From Baffinella frigidus (lineage: Eukaryota; Cryptophyceae; Cryptomonadales; Baffinellaceae), in NCBI GenBank assembly GCA_026770585.1, contig MU647294.1:75451-87064 (forward strand): a stretch of 11,614 nt of DNA. Direction: 5' to 3'. The position numbers and the translations under genes are program-made. Below the pieces are notes generated by a model, which had not been told where the DNA came from, ran no database searches, and worked only from the letters and a program-made list of their open reading frames with translations. Below, in pieces: positions 5,695-11,204 of this stretch. Within the stretch, counting starts at the first letter, position 1. Each line of letters opens with the position of its first letter.

Positions 5695-5798
5695 CTTTAT
5701 TACTACCACCACGGCCGCCACGAATGCACAAAGAGCCTCACCTGCTCTTCACGGCTACCTCGCCCAAAAGGTGCCCCCCCCCCCCTCCTGGGACCACT
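5695..5798. other. Unassigned intergenic stretch
   Basis: Follows the GA run and leads to a run of thirteen or more C before element A copy 3. I see no exon or element in it with confidence. Confidence 0.4.
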
Positions 5799-5930
5799 GT
5801 ACAGGGGTACCTCACTCATAAGAAACCGCCCCCCCCCTAGGACCACCATAGGGCCCTCCAGGCATAAGCAAACTGCAGGGTCCTAGGAGAAGGCGGTTTC
5901 TTATTAGCGAGGTACCCCTGAATGCCTCGG
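5799..5930. mobile_element. Palindromic MITE family A, copy 3
   Basis: Starts GTACAGGGGTACCTCACTCA and ends with TTATTAGCGAGGTACCCCTG. The inner arms AAGAAACCGCC/GGCGGTTTCTT match copies 1 and 2. The middle differs (CCAGGCATAAGCAAACTGCAG), so arms are better conserved than cores. Confidence 0.85.
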
Positions 5931-5931
5931 G

Positions 5932-5975
5932 CAGCGCGTCGGCAAGGTACGCCCATTGATTTACGCTCCAAAAAT
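5932..5975 (-). pseudogene. Decayed copy of the CRAL-TRIO last exon
   Basis: On the minus strand GGAGCGTAAATCAATGG...TTGCCGACGCGCTGCCCGAGGCATTC matches the last exon at 6321-6386 (ERK..M..LAAALPQA), but the frame is broken and the TAA stop is lost. It abuts element A copy 3. Confidence 0.55.
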
Positions 5976-6057
5976 TTATTACTGATCGAACCCATCATGC
6001 CCACCATGTATTCCCTTTGTGACGCCTGACGTCTCTTCGTCTCTCGGTGAGAGTGCA

Positions 6058-6163
6058 TATCCCTTCAGTGGCGAGGGGGTCGAAATAGACCCCCCCTGAG
6101 GTCCTAGGCAGGTCCCAAGGCCCTACACTAGGGCGTATGCGCCTACTCGCCACTCAAGGGATA
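6058..6163. mobile_element. Palindromic MITE family C, copy 1
   Basis: Ends TATCCCTTCAGTGGCGAG and CTCGCCACTCAAGGGATA, with an inner GGTCCTAGGCAGGTCC...CCCTACACTAGGGCGTATG core. Length 106 bp. Non-coding. Confidence 0.85.
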
Positions 6164-6255
6164 CGGCGGCCGTGATGGTGGTAGTGATGGTAGTGACAAA
6201 GGTCTCCCTCTCTCTGCTCCCGAACGATGACCGGGAGCCCGCCCTCGCCTCGAGC

Positions 6256-6312
6256 ATTTGACCATCAATTTGACCATCAATTTGACCAGTTGATTTGACC
6301 ACCAATTTGACG
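6256..6312. repeat. 13-bp tandem repeat (TTTGACCATCAA type)
   Basis: About four units of ATTTGACCATCAA with variants, just 3' of the CRAL-TRIO stop codon (minus sense). Its TTGACC/GGTCAA boxes stand out from the surrounding DNA. Confidence 0.8.
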
Positions 6313-6320
6313 ACGTTGGG

Positions 6321-6386
6321 TTATGCCTGCGGCAGCGCGGCGGCAAGCTTGGACATGTTCATCATTTTACGCTCCGCGACCGTGTC
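6321..6386 (-). CDS. CRAL-TRIO gene, last exon with stop
   Basis: After CACCCCAG it reads DTVAERKMMNMSKLAAALPQ, A, then TAA (rc of 6321-6323), phase 0 as required by the preceding exon (LKLIE|GTACCC). Short, hydrophobic-basic tail outside the lipid-binding fold. A decayed copy lies at 5932-5975. Confidence 0.65.
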   Translation of the reverse strand, partial: DTVAERKMMNMSKLAAALPQA

Positions 6387-9300
6387 CTGGGGTGTAGGGG
6401 GAACGTTCAGGGGGGCGCGAACAGAAACAGGCAAAGGCCAAAAGTCAACACCGGTATCCCTTAAGTGGCGATGCGGTCAAGTTTGACCGCAAAGAGGTCC
6501 TAGGCAGGTCCTAGGGCCCTACGGTAGGGCGTATGAGCCTACTCGCCACTTCAGGGATAGGTCAACAACGAGACGCGCGGAGCCCCAAAGTCACACAGTA
6601 TGGAGAAGAAAATCTTGCCACAGCAACGGCGCAAGACGGGCTCGCCTCGGAACGTGGGGGCGGGGGGGTACCTCGATGAGCTTGAGGGCGGACACGCCCT
6701 CTGAGGTCCCGCCCAGCCACTTCGGGCAGCTCGACGCGGGGATCCCCTCCTTGCCCTGCGTTCGGCTTTGGGGGTTGGTGTTTGTTGCTTGGTGTTTGGT
6801 GTTTGGGGTTTGGAGTTTGGGGTGTGGGGTTTGGGGTTTGGAGTTTGGGGTTAGTGGTGTGGGGTGTGGGGTTCAGGGTTGAGGGATGCAACTGGAGATA
6901 CGGTGACGGTCTCGGTACCACATCGTGAACTTAGTGTTTGGTGTTTGGTGTTTGAGGTTTGGGGTGTAGGGTGTACCATTTGCGCGAGAGCCGCGGGGTA
7001 TGCTCCGAGCAGGTTGACCTTGACTGCTGTCGCCGGGTGCAGCCACGGCTGTGTTTTTCGGAGGGGGGGGTTGAGGCGATTGATGCAATTATTTAGTCGG
7101 TTGGTGTATTATTTAGTCAAGTGACGTTGCCGGGTACCCCGAGCAGGTTGACCTTGGCCACCATTGCGGGGTGCAGCCACGGCTGTGTTTTGGGGGGGAA
7201 GGGGTTAGAGACAACCACTTAGCAGCCACCGGAGTCTTCCCTCGCTGTCAAGTGGTGGCGTACTGATTTAGTCGGTTGGTGTAATTATTTAGAGTCGAGT
7301 GACGCCGCGGGGTATGCCCCGAGAAGGTTGACCTTGGCGGCCGTTGCGGGGTGCAGCCACGGCTGACTGTTTTTTGGGGGGGGGTTAGAGACAAGTGATG
7401 TAATGATTTAGTCGCTTAATGTAATTATTGAGTCGAGTGACGTTGCGGGGTGCCTCTGTTTTTTTTGGGGGGGGGGTTCAGGGAGAAACGTGCGTTCGTT
7501 TGTTGAAGGTGTGTAGTTTAGGGGTACGTGGTTAGGGATTAGGGTGAAGGGCGCAGCCACGGCTGCGGGAGGGGGGTGGTTAGGGTCAGGGTTAGGGTTA
7601 CGGTTACGGTCTGAGGTTTGGGGTTTAGGGAAGGTGCAGACACGGCTGCGGGGTGGCTGGGGTGCAGGGTTTAGGGTTTAGGGTCGAATAGACCTTTACG
7701 GCGGATCAAACCCTAACAGGCACGCGGCCAACCCCCGTACAAAACCTCCAAACGAGGTTTTACCCACTGGCTTGTAGATTCTAAACAAAGGTACAGGGGC
7801 AGCTTCGCGACTGACCTTGGCGGCAGGGCATAGGGCTCAGGGATCAGAATTGAGAGGGATGAGAGCAAGGCGTAGCGATTAGAATTTAGAAGGATGAGAT
7901 GATACTTTAGAGGGATGAGAGACTGACCTTGATGACGGACCACGCGGCGCGGAAGAGCATCGGGACGCACGTCAGGTAGATCTTGTACACCGACTCCGGG
8001 AAATAGCTGCAGCCCGGGGTTTCGGATTAAGGTTTTGGGGGTTTGGGGGTTTGAGGTTTCGGGTCTGGTAGAAAAGGTGCTTGTAAGCCGTCTCCGGGAA
8101 GTAGCTGCACGGGGGTTGGGTTGTGGTGTTTAGAGTTTGGTGTTTGGGTTTAGGGGGGGGGGGGTTGGGTTAAGGGGTGAGGGGTGAGATAGATCGTGCA
8201 CACCGACTCCGGGAAGTAGCTACTCGGGGGTTGGGGTTTAGGGTTTAGAGTTGAGAGTTTGGGGGCTGGGTTTAGGGGGTCCGGGGTTGGGGGTTGGGGG
8301 TGAGGTAGATCTTGCACACGCTCTCCGGGAAATAGCTGCCCGGGGGTTGAGGGTTAGGGTTTCGGAGTCAGGGTTTAGTATTGATGTTTGAGTGTTTGGT
8401 GTTGAGGGTTGAGGGTTTGGAGTTTGGAGTGTGGGATTTAGGGTTTAGGGTTTCCGATTGCATGTGAGGCAGATCCTGTACACCGACTCCGGGAAATAGC
8501 TGCTTTGGGATTAAGGTTTTGGGGGTCTGGGATTAAGGTTTTGGGGTTATGGATTTAGGGGTTTGAGGTTCCGGGTCTGGGTGAAAAGATGCTTGTAAGC
8601 CGGCTCCGGATATTTTCCCCTCCGTACACGGCGCTCCAGGGTGTAGGGTGTCCAGCTGTCTCAGTCTATGTGGGATAAAAAATTGGTGGGCCGAGGCCCT
8701 CTCCCACTCAAAAGTTGATGGATTTGTACCGCACATCCAGCATGTCAACTTGAGAACAGTCATGTCAACTTGAGCATGTCAACTTGAGAATAGTCAACCC
8801 GATTGTAGGGTGCAGGGTGTAGAGATTACTGGGAGCCGATATCGAGGATGCACTTGAGGACAGCGCGCTTCTTGGATGCTGTGAGGTTGAGACTCACCCC
8901 CGCGAGGTCAATCACCTGGTTCACGGTTTACGGTTCAGGGGTTAGAGTTCATGGTAGTCGAAATGTCGGTTAATAAGACGAGGAATTCTTAATCTGTACT
9001 ACGAACATAAATAGACCGAGCGCGGTTTTTGGATGCGGTGAGGTTGAGACTCACCCCCGCAAGATCGATCACCTGGAAAGGGAAATGGCGAGAGACCTGT
9101 ACTAATTAATATTGATATGAATTGACATCAATTAATACATGAATTTAATATATGAATTGACATCAATTAATACAAATGAAAAACCTTTCCCAATTAATAT
9201 GATCCACATTGGTAAGATTAATATTGATGAGTCAAGGCCCCTCTCCACTTCCCAGGCCGTTGACGCGCACCACCTAGCTCTTGCCTCACACGATTTGTTC

Positions 9301-11195
9301 TCGTCAGAATGACGAGACCGGAAGTCAATTCCCCGGGGGTTGGGTGCAACCCCCCCCAACATTTGGAGTGCAACTGATCAGTCAACCCGAGTCAGGCAGA
9401 GCTAGCTAGACCAACGCGAGCCGACACCAACACGTGTCCGGGGCAGCGCGTTAACGCTACAAACTCTGTTTTGGGATGTGTCCTGGCCAGTACAGAATGT
9501 GAACTCATAATTTTAACATTGTTAGATGGCTTCACTCACTCGATCCATCTGGCATGGTACGGTATACTAGCGAGAAATCGATATCAATACCAACACCGCC
9601 GCTGTTTATGCACTCCCACCGAGGCTATGCAGACTGCACTGTCAAGCAGCTGTTGTAAAGCAACCGATTTTGTCTTCTTCTTCGTAACTACTCTCGATAC
9701 AGATCCTAGACAGGCCCTAAAGCCTAGAGTTGAGGCTGTGTCTCACGCCTGCTCTGCGCGAACGCGTCAGGCCACACCCTACACCGTAACCCCCTCAATC
9801 CTCAACCCTAAAGGGGTGTCACACCCTACACCGTAACCCCCTCGACCCTCAACCCTCAAGGGGGGTCGATATGATGACCACTCCTGGTCAGACATGACCT
9901 CCTCCCTCACAGCGGGCTACGAGGGGATTTTCGGCCCGAATCGGGCCGAGACTTCGGAACCATATTTGTGAGAAACCCCCTGAGTCCTCCCGGTATTACC
10001 TACCGTAGGTGCTATGGTTCAGTAAATTCACGAAATCCCTTCGTAGTCCGCTGTGTGGCCAGCAGGTTTTAGGGTTTAAGGTTTAGTGCTTAGGATTTAA
10101 GGTTTAGGGCTTAAGGTGCGCACCAGGGTGTGAAGGTATCGCTCAGGGTTTAGGGTTGAGGTTATTATGGTATTAGGGCTTAGAGCTTAGGGCTTAGTGT
10201 TTAAGGCTTGGAGTTTAGGGTGAGCACCAGGGTGTGGAAGCATCGCTCAGGGGTTCGGGTTCGGGTTAATGGTATTATGGTATTATGGTATTATGGTATT
10301 ATGGCATTGTGGTATTGTGGTATTGTGGTATTATGGTATTAGAGTTTAGGGCTAAGGATTCAGGGTGCGCACCAGGGTGTGAAGGTATCGCTGCTCCCCA
10401 CGTTCCTTTGCCCGCTTCTGCTTATAGATTGAGTACGCCTGGTTTAGGGTTTAGGGTTTAGGGTTTAGGGTTGAGGGTTGAGGGTTAAGTGTTTAGGGTT
10501 TCAATTTTAGGGTTTCGGGTGTATGGTGCATGGTTTAGGGTTCAGGGGTTGGGTGAGACCAGACTCGTTTTCGCCCCAAAGTTGACGGATTTGCACGACA
10601 CACCAAGATTTAATCCCGTCGAGTATTCATGATGAATACGATTTCGGGGATCTCCGATCCGATTTTGGTGTATCTTACGGCTCTAAATGAAGTTTAGATA
10701 GACGACTGTCTTATTTTTACCCCTTAACATACACCAAAATCGTATTCATGATGAATACTCCACCGGATGAGATTGTCAACTTGAGAATAGACCGTCAACC
10801 CGAACGGCAAGGGTATACCACCATGCGCTGTCCCGGGCTGTTTCCCGCTCCAAAGTTGATAGATTTGTACCGCAAACCCAGCATGTCAATTTGAGAATAG
10901 TCTGCAACGGTAACGGGGTTGGTTTACCATCATGCGCTAGCCCTGCAGGTACTCGAAGTTGACATTTGTACCGCAAACCCAGCATGTCAACTTTTGAAAA
11001 GTCTGCAACGGTAAGGGTGTGTTTACCTCAAGTGTCCAGTAAGCTCATACACCCTACGGTAGGCCCCCAGGACCTGCCTAGGGCGAGTCAGGGTGAATAT
11101 TCAGCCTGTGGGCACTTGGGCGATACCATCATGCGCTGGCCCTGCAGGTACTCGATTTCCAATGGCTCCAGCGTCTCCAGCTTCGCGGCCAGCAC
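6321..11195 (-). CDS. CRAL-TRIO (Sec14-like) lipid-binding protein gene, 3' part, multi-exon
   Basis: Seen: minus-strand exons with GT/AG borders give, in order, VIDLAGVSL...LDIGS-H, YFPESVYKIYL...FRAAWSVIK, PWLHPATAVKVNLLGAYPAA, IPASSCPKWLGGT and a short tail with stop. Known: CRAL-TRIO domains have a TVIDLxG strand, YPExxxKxYLxxxPxxFxxxWxxVK, PFLxPxTxxKxxLLG and a final IPxxxLPxxLGG; they bind phosphoinositides, tocopherol or similar lipids and act at membranes. Inferred: this is the second half of such a domain with a roughly 30-residue tail. Two further minus-strand exons at 10373 and 11127 may encode upstream parts. About 30 residues before VIDLAG are missing. Introns are telomere-like arrays, C-rich in sense. 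Several exons have extra copies. The gene converges on the methyltransferase gene. Confidence 0.75.
6455..6559. mobile_element. Palindromic MITE family C, copy 2
   Basis: Ends TATCCCTTAAGTGGCGA and TCGCCACTTCAGGGATA. Shares GAGGTCCTAGGCAGGTCC and GGGCGTATGNGCCTACTCGCC with copy 1. It sits inside the last intron of the CRAL-TRIO gene. Confidence 0.85.
6672..6755 (-). CDS. CRAL-TRIO gene exon: IPASSCPKWLGGT
   Basis: Twenty-eight codons from CCGCAG-type acceptor to GTACCC, phase 0 at both ends: GKEGIPASSCPKWLGGTSEG then VSALKLIE. IPAxxxPxxLGG is the standard end of CRAL-TRIO domains, where the usual LP is CP here. No second copy of this exon was found. Confidence 0.78.
6765..6975. repeat. TTTGGGG-type arrays (intron between two CRAL-TRIO exons)
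   Basis: GGGGTTTGG/GTGTTTGGTG units at 6766-6880 and 6932-6972, separated by about 45 bases (6885-6930) without heptamers. On the sense (minus) strand these are CCCCAAA-type. Confidence 0.85.
6977..7048 (-). CDS. CRAL-TRIO gene exon: PWLHPATAVKVNLLG, full copy
   Basis: Twenty-four codons from CACAG to GTACAC, phase 0 at both ends: PWLHPATAVKVNLLGAYPAA then LAQM. It joins the preceding ...SVIK to give VIKPWLHPAT, exactly the family's KPFLxPxT pattern, and the following GKEGIPAS. The only copy of this exon with both borders intact. Confidence 0.78.
7138..7182 (-). CDS. CRAL-TRIO PWLHP exon, copy 2 (shortened)
   Basis: Reads PWLHPAMVAKVNLLG up to GTACCC, a possible new donor in phase 0 that would skip AYPAALAQM. 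The acceptor CACAG is intact. The ATG for ACG change keeps the frame. If spliced it would shorten a helix of the lipid fold. Confidence 0.5.
7318..7362 (-). CDS. CRAL-TRIO PWLHP exon, copy 3
   Basis: Reads PWLHPATAAKVNLLG and runs on as AYPAA before diverging, with an in-frame TAA beyond and no GT donor seen. The acceptor TCAG is present. Further fragments of the same exon start occur near 7549-7566 and 7633-7651. Confidence 0.5.
7490..7700. repeat. TTTAGGG-type array with PWL exon crumbs
   Basis: GGGTTAGGG, GGGTTTAGGG and GGGTTACGG units with two short CAGCCGTGGCTGC-like fragments of the PWLHP exon start embedded (7549-7566 and 7633-7651). Confidence 0.75.
7700..7927. other. Intron stretch with GGGATGAGAG repeats
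   Basis: Few heptamers here. An AGAGGGATGAGAG box recurs at about 7853, 7890 and 7909, and GACTGACCTTG(G/A) near 7809 repeats the donor end of the next exon (7922-7931). No other exon seen. Confidence 0.5.
7928..8006 (-). CDS. CRAL-TRIO gene exon: YFPESVYKIYL...WSVIK, full copy
   Basis: 79 bases from GCAG to GTCAGT. The first base completes His with the previous exon (CA|C), then YFPESVYKIYLTCVPMLFRA followed by AWSVIK. YxPExxxKxYLxxxPxxFxxxWxxxK is one of the clearest CRAL-TRIO signatures. Phase 2 at its start, phase 0 at its end. Five partial copies of its 5' part follow upstream in the sense direction. Confidence 0.8.
8074..8104 (-). pseudogene. YFPES exon, partial copy b
   Basis: After TGCAG it reads (C)YFPETAYKHLF, then leaves the exon consensus. 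Acceptor kept, 3' half and donor lost. Confidence 0.55.
8186..8219 (-). pseudogene. YFPES exon, partial copy c
   Basis: After GAGTAG it reads (C)YFPESVCTIYLT, then enters a C-rich (sense) array. Acceptor kept. Confidence 0.55.
8301..8335 (-). pseudogene. YFPES exon, partial copy d
   Basis: After GGCAG it reads (C)YFPESVCKIYLT. The codons are close to the full copy, so it may be among the younger duplicates. No donor. Confidence 0.55.
8462..8499 (-). pseudogene. YFPES exon, partial copy e
   Basis: After AAAGCAG it reads (C)YFPESVYRICLTC, the longest partial copy after the full exon, then diverges. Confidence 0.55.
8584..8612 (-). pseudogene. YFPES exon, partial copy f
   Basis: YPEPAYKHLF with a mutated acceptor region. 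It is the sister of copy b (both have AYKHLF), duplicated with its flanking array. Confidence 0.5.
8712..8751. repeat. AAGTTGAC-type inverted repeat, copy 2
   Basis: AAGTTGAT...GTCAACTT around GGATTTGTACCGCACATCCAGCAT, preceded by GTCTATGTGGG as in copy 1. Its right arm CATGTCAACTTGAG is tandemly repeated three times up to about 8788. Confidence 0.8.
8830..8915 (-). CDS. CRAL-TRIO gene exon: VIDLAGVSLNLTASKKR
   Basis: 86 bases from AACCAG to GTAATC. Reads VIDLAGVSLNLTASKKRAVL then KCILDIGS plus CA, so phase 0 at the start and phase 2 at the end, matching the next exon. VIDLxGxSL followed by a helix and LDI...YFPE is the CRAL-TRIO core. An internal GTGAGT after GCGGGG is a strong cryptic donor. 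Confidence 0.78.
9020..9072 (-). pseudogene. VIDLAG exon, partial copy
   Basis: After TCCAG it reads VIDLAGVSLNLTASKNRA, then diverges before the LKCILDIGS part. It keeps the acceptor and the internal GTGAGT but lacks the normal donor. Confidence 0.6.
9091..9235. repeat. AT-rich island with 35-bp-spaced direct repeat
   Basis: Strongly AT-rich against a GC-rich background. ATTGACATCAATTAATAC occurs at 9121-9138 and 9156-9173, and related ATTAATATTGATGA pieces flank it. No gene. It may be part of an insertion. Confidence 0.7.
9236..9770. other. Non-repetitive stretch of unknown content
   Basis: No heptamers and no convincing exon on either strand. A 121-codon open frame on the plus strand from 9471 has no recognisable feature. 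A GTTCTCGTCAGAATGACGAGAC hairpin lies near 9298-9319 and a GTTGGGTGCAAC hairpin near 9338-9349. The missing middle CRAL-TRIO exon would be expected between here and 10373. Confidence 0.4.
9773..9862. repeat. Duplicated C-rich segment (CACACCCTACACCGTAACCCC)
   Basis: A unit of about 50 bases with CACCCTACACCGTAACCCC, CTCAACCCT and AAGGGG boxes is present twice (9772-9820 and 9821-9868). C-rich on plus, opposite to the other arrays around the minus-strand gene. Confidence 0.75.
9906..10058. mobile_element. MITE-like element with about 28-bp inverted ends (family G)
   Basis: CTCACAGCGGGCTACGAGGG... at 9906-9933 pairs with ...CCCTTCGTAGTCCGCTGTGT at 10031-10058 with few mismatches. The inside has a GGCCCGAATCGGGCC palindrome and TACCTACCGTAGGT. 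Single copy in the window, non-coding. Confidence 0.7.
10067..10365. repeat. TTTAGGG-like array with ATGGTATT octamers and exon crumbs
   Basis: GGTTTAGG/GGCTTAGG units, about eight to nine ATGGTATT/GTGGTATT octamers at 10268-10342, and two partial copies (10124-10144 and 10228-10248) of the donor end of the exon at 10373-10438. Confidence 0.85.
10124..10144 (-). pseudogene. Donor-end copy of the RYLHTL exon, 1
   Basis: Minus strand reads ERYLHTL up to GTGCGC. The rest of the exon is absent and no acceptor is present, only a CCCTGAG edge. A second copy at 10228-10248 reads RCFHTL up to GTGCTC. Confidence 0.55.
10373..10438 (-). CDS. Minus-strand exon AYSIYKQKRAKERGEQ...RYLHTL
   Basis: Twenty-two codons from AACCAG to GTGCGC, phase 0 at both ends, highly charged. 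By strand, order and phase it could be the part of the CRAL-TRIO protein ahead of VIDLAG, where family members have a charged helix with an RxLxxL pattern. That is inference; it has no diagnostic motif. Confidence 0.5.
10441..10560. repeat. TTTAGGG array
   Basis: Four or five nearly canonical GGTTTAG units at 10441-10470, then GGGTTGA and GGTTTCG variants. Lies directly upstream (sense) of the acceptor at 10439-10440, so in sense it ends CCCTAAACCAG. Confidence 0.85.
10570..10800. repeat. AAGTTGAC-type repeat interrupted by another element
   Basis: CCAAAGTTGACGGATTTGCAC at 10575-10595 is the left half and GTCAACTTGAGAATAG at 10773-10788 the right half, with CGTCAACCCGA after it as in other copies. 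The element at 10621-10760 lies between the halves, so it inserted into this repeat. Confidence 0.7.
10621..10760. mobile_element. MITE-like element with about 30-bp inverted ends (family F)
   Basis: GAGTATTCATGATGAATACG at the left and CGTATTCATGATGAATACTC at the right are perfect inverted repeats, and the inner GATTTTGGTGTAT/ATACACCAAAATC extends them after a 21-bp insertion in the left arm. 140 bp, non-coding. No clear target duplication. Confidence 0.85.
10808..11020. repeat. Two tandem units combining an exon end and the AAGTTGAC repeat
   Basis: Units of about 108 bp (from about 10813 and 10925) each carry ACCA(C/T)CATGCGCT, the donor end of the exon at 11127, followed by an AAGTTGA(T/C)...GTCAA(T/C)TT repeat and GTCTGCAACGGTAA. 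In the second unit the exon reads YLQG, a stop, then RMM. The junction with the repeat falls within the exon after GGTACTCGA. Confidence 0.75.
11029..11087 (-). mobile_element. Truncated copy of MITE family C
   Basis: The reverse complement reads CCCTAGGCAGGTCCTGGGGG, then CCTACCGTAGGGTGTATGAG, then CTTACTGGACACTTGAGG, matching the right half of copies at 6058 and 6455. The left end and TATCCC terminus are missing. Confidence 0.7.
11127..11195 (-). CDS. Minus-strand exon VLAAKLETLEPLEIEYLQGQ
   Basis: Twenty-three codons from AACAG to GTATCG, phase 0 at both ends: VLAAKLETLEPLEIEYLQGQ then RMM. Amphipathic acidic helix. Its donor end is copied twice at 10808-10950. Assigned to the CRAL-TRIO gene only by strand, order and phase. 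The start codon of the gene was not found and is probably beyond the window. Confidence 0.5.
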
Positions 11196-11204
11196 CTGTT
11201 TTCG

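Larger units (their letters stand above)
7083..7480. repeat. Tandem block duplicating the PWLHP exon with its flanks
   Basis: Three irregular units begin near 7083, 7262 and 7398 and share a TTTAGTCGGTTGGTGTAATT-like box, GAGTGACG(T/C)(T/C)GC, then the exon copy (shrinking from unit to unit), then a TGTTTTTTGGGGGGGG run with TTAGAGACAA. The flanking box is not telomere-like, so the unit is a true segmental duplication. Confidence 0.8.
8010..8590. repeat. TTTAGGG/GGGGTTT arrays separating copies of the YFPES exon start
   Basis: Blocks of GGGTTTAGG, GGGGTTGGG and GGGTTGAGG units fill the intervals 8016-8070, 8107-8185, 8222-8300, 8338-8460 and 8505-8585. Two blocks (8030-8100 and 8511-8610) are themselves copies of each other, including the sequence AAGGTTTTGGGG and TTGAGGTT(T/C)CGGGTCTGG. 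Confidence 0.85.

Noticed and set aside
5507-5840. RERERE and SLSLSL open frames
   Set aside because: Translation of the GA microsatellite.
8003-8612. CRISPR-like array of regularly recurring units
   Set aside because: Spacing is irregular, units decay to one side, they encode a CRAL-TRIO motif and spacers are telomere-like; the context is eukaryotic.
8533-8763. Minus-strand frames LKLTCWMCGTNPSTFE in several places
   Set aside because: They translate the AAGTTGAC short inverted repeat, which is also present in copies with broken frames.
9471-9836. 121-codon plus-strand open frame
   Set aside because: No recognisable motif, no splice or family support, ends in a C-rich repeat; kept only as part of an unassigned stretch.
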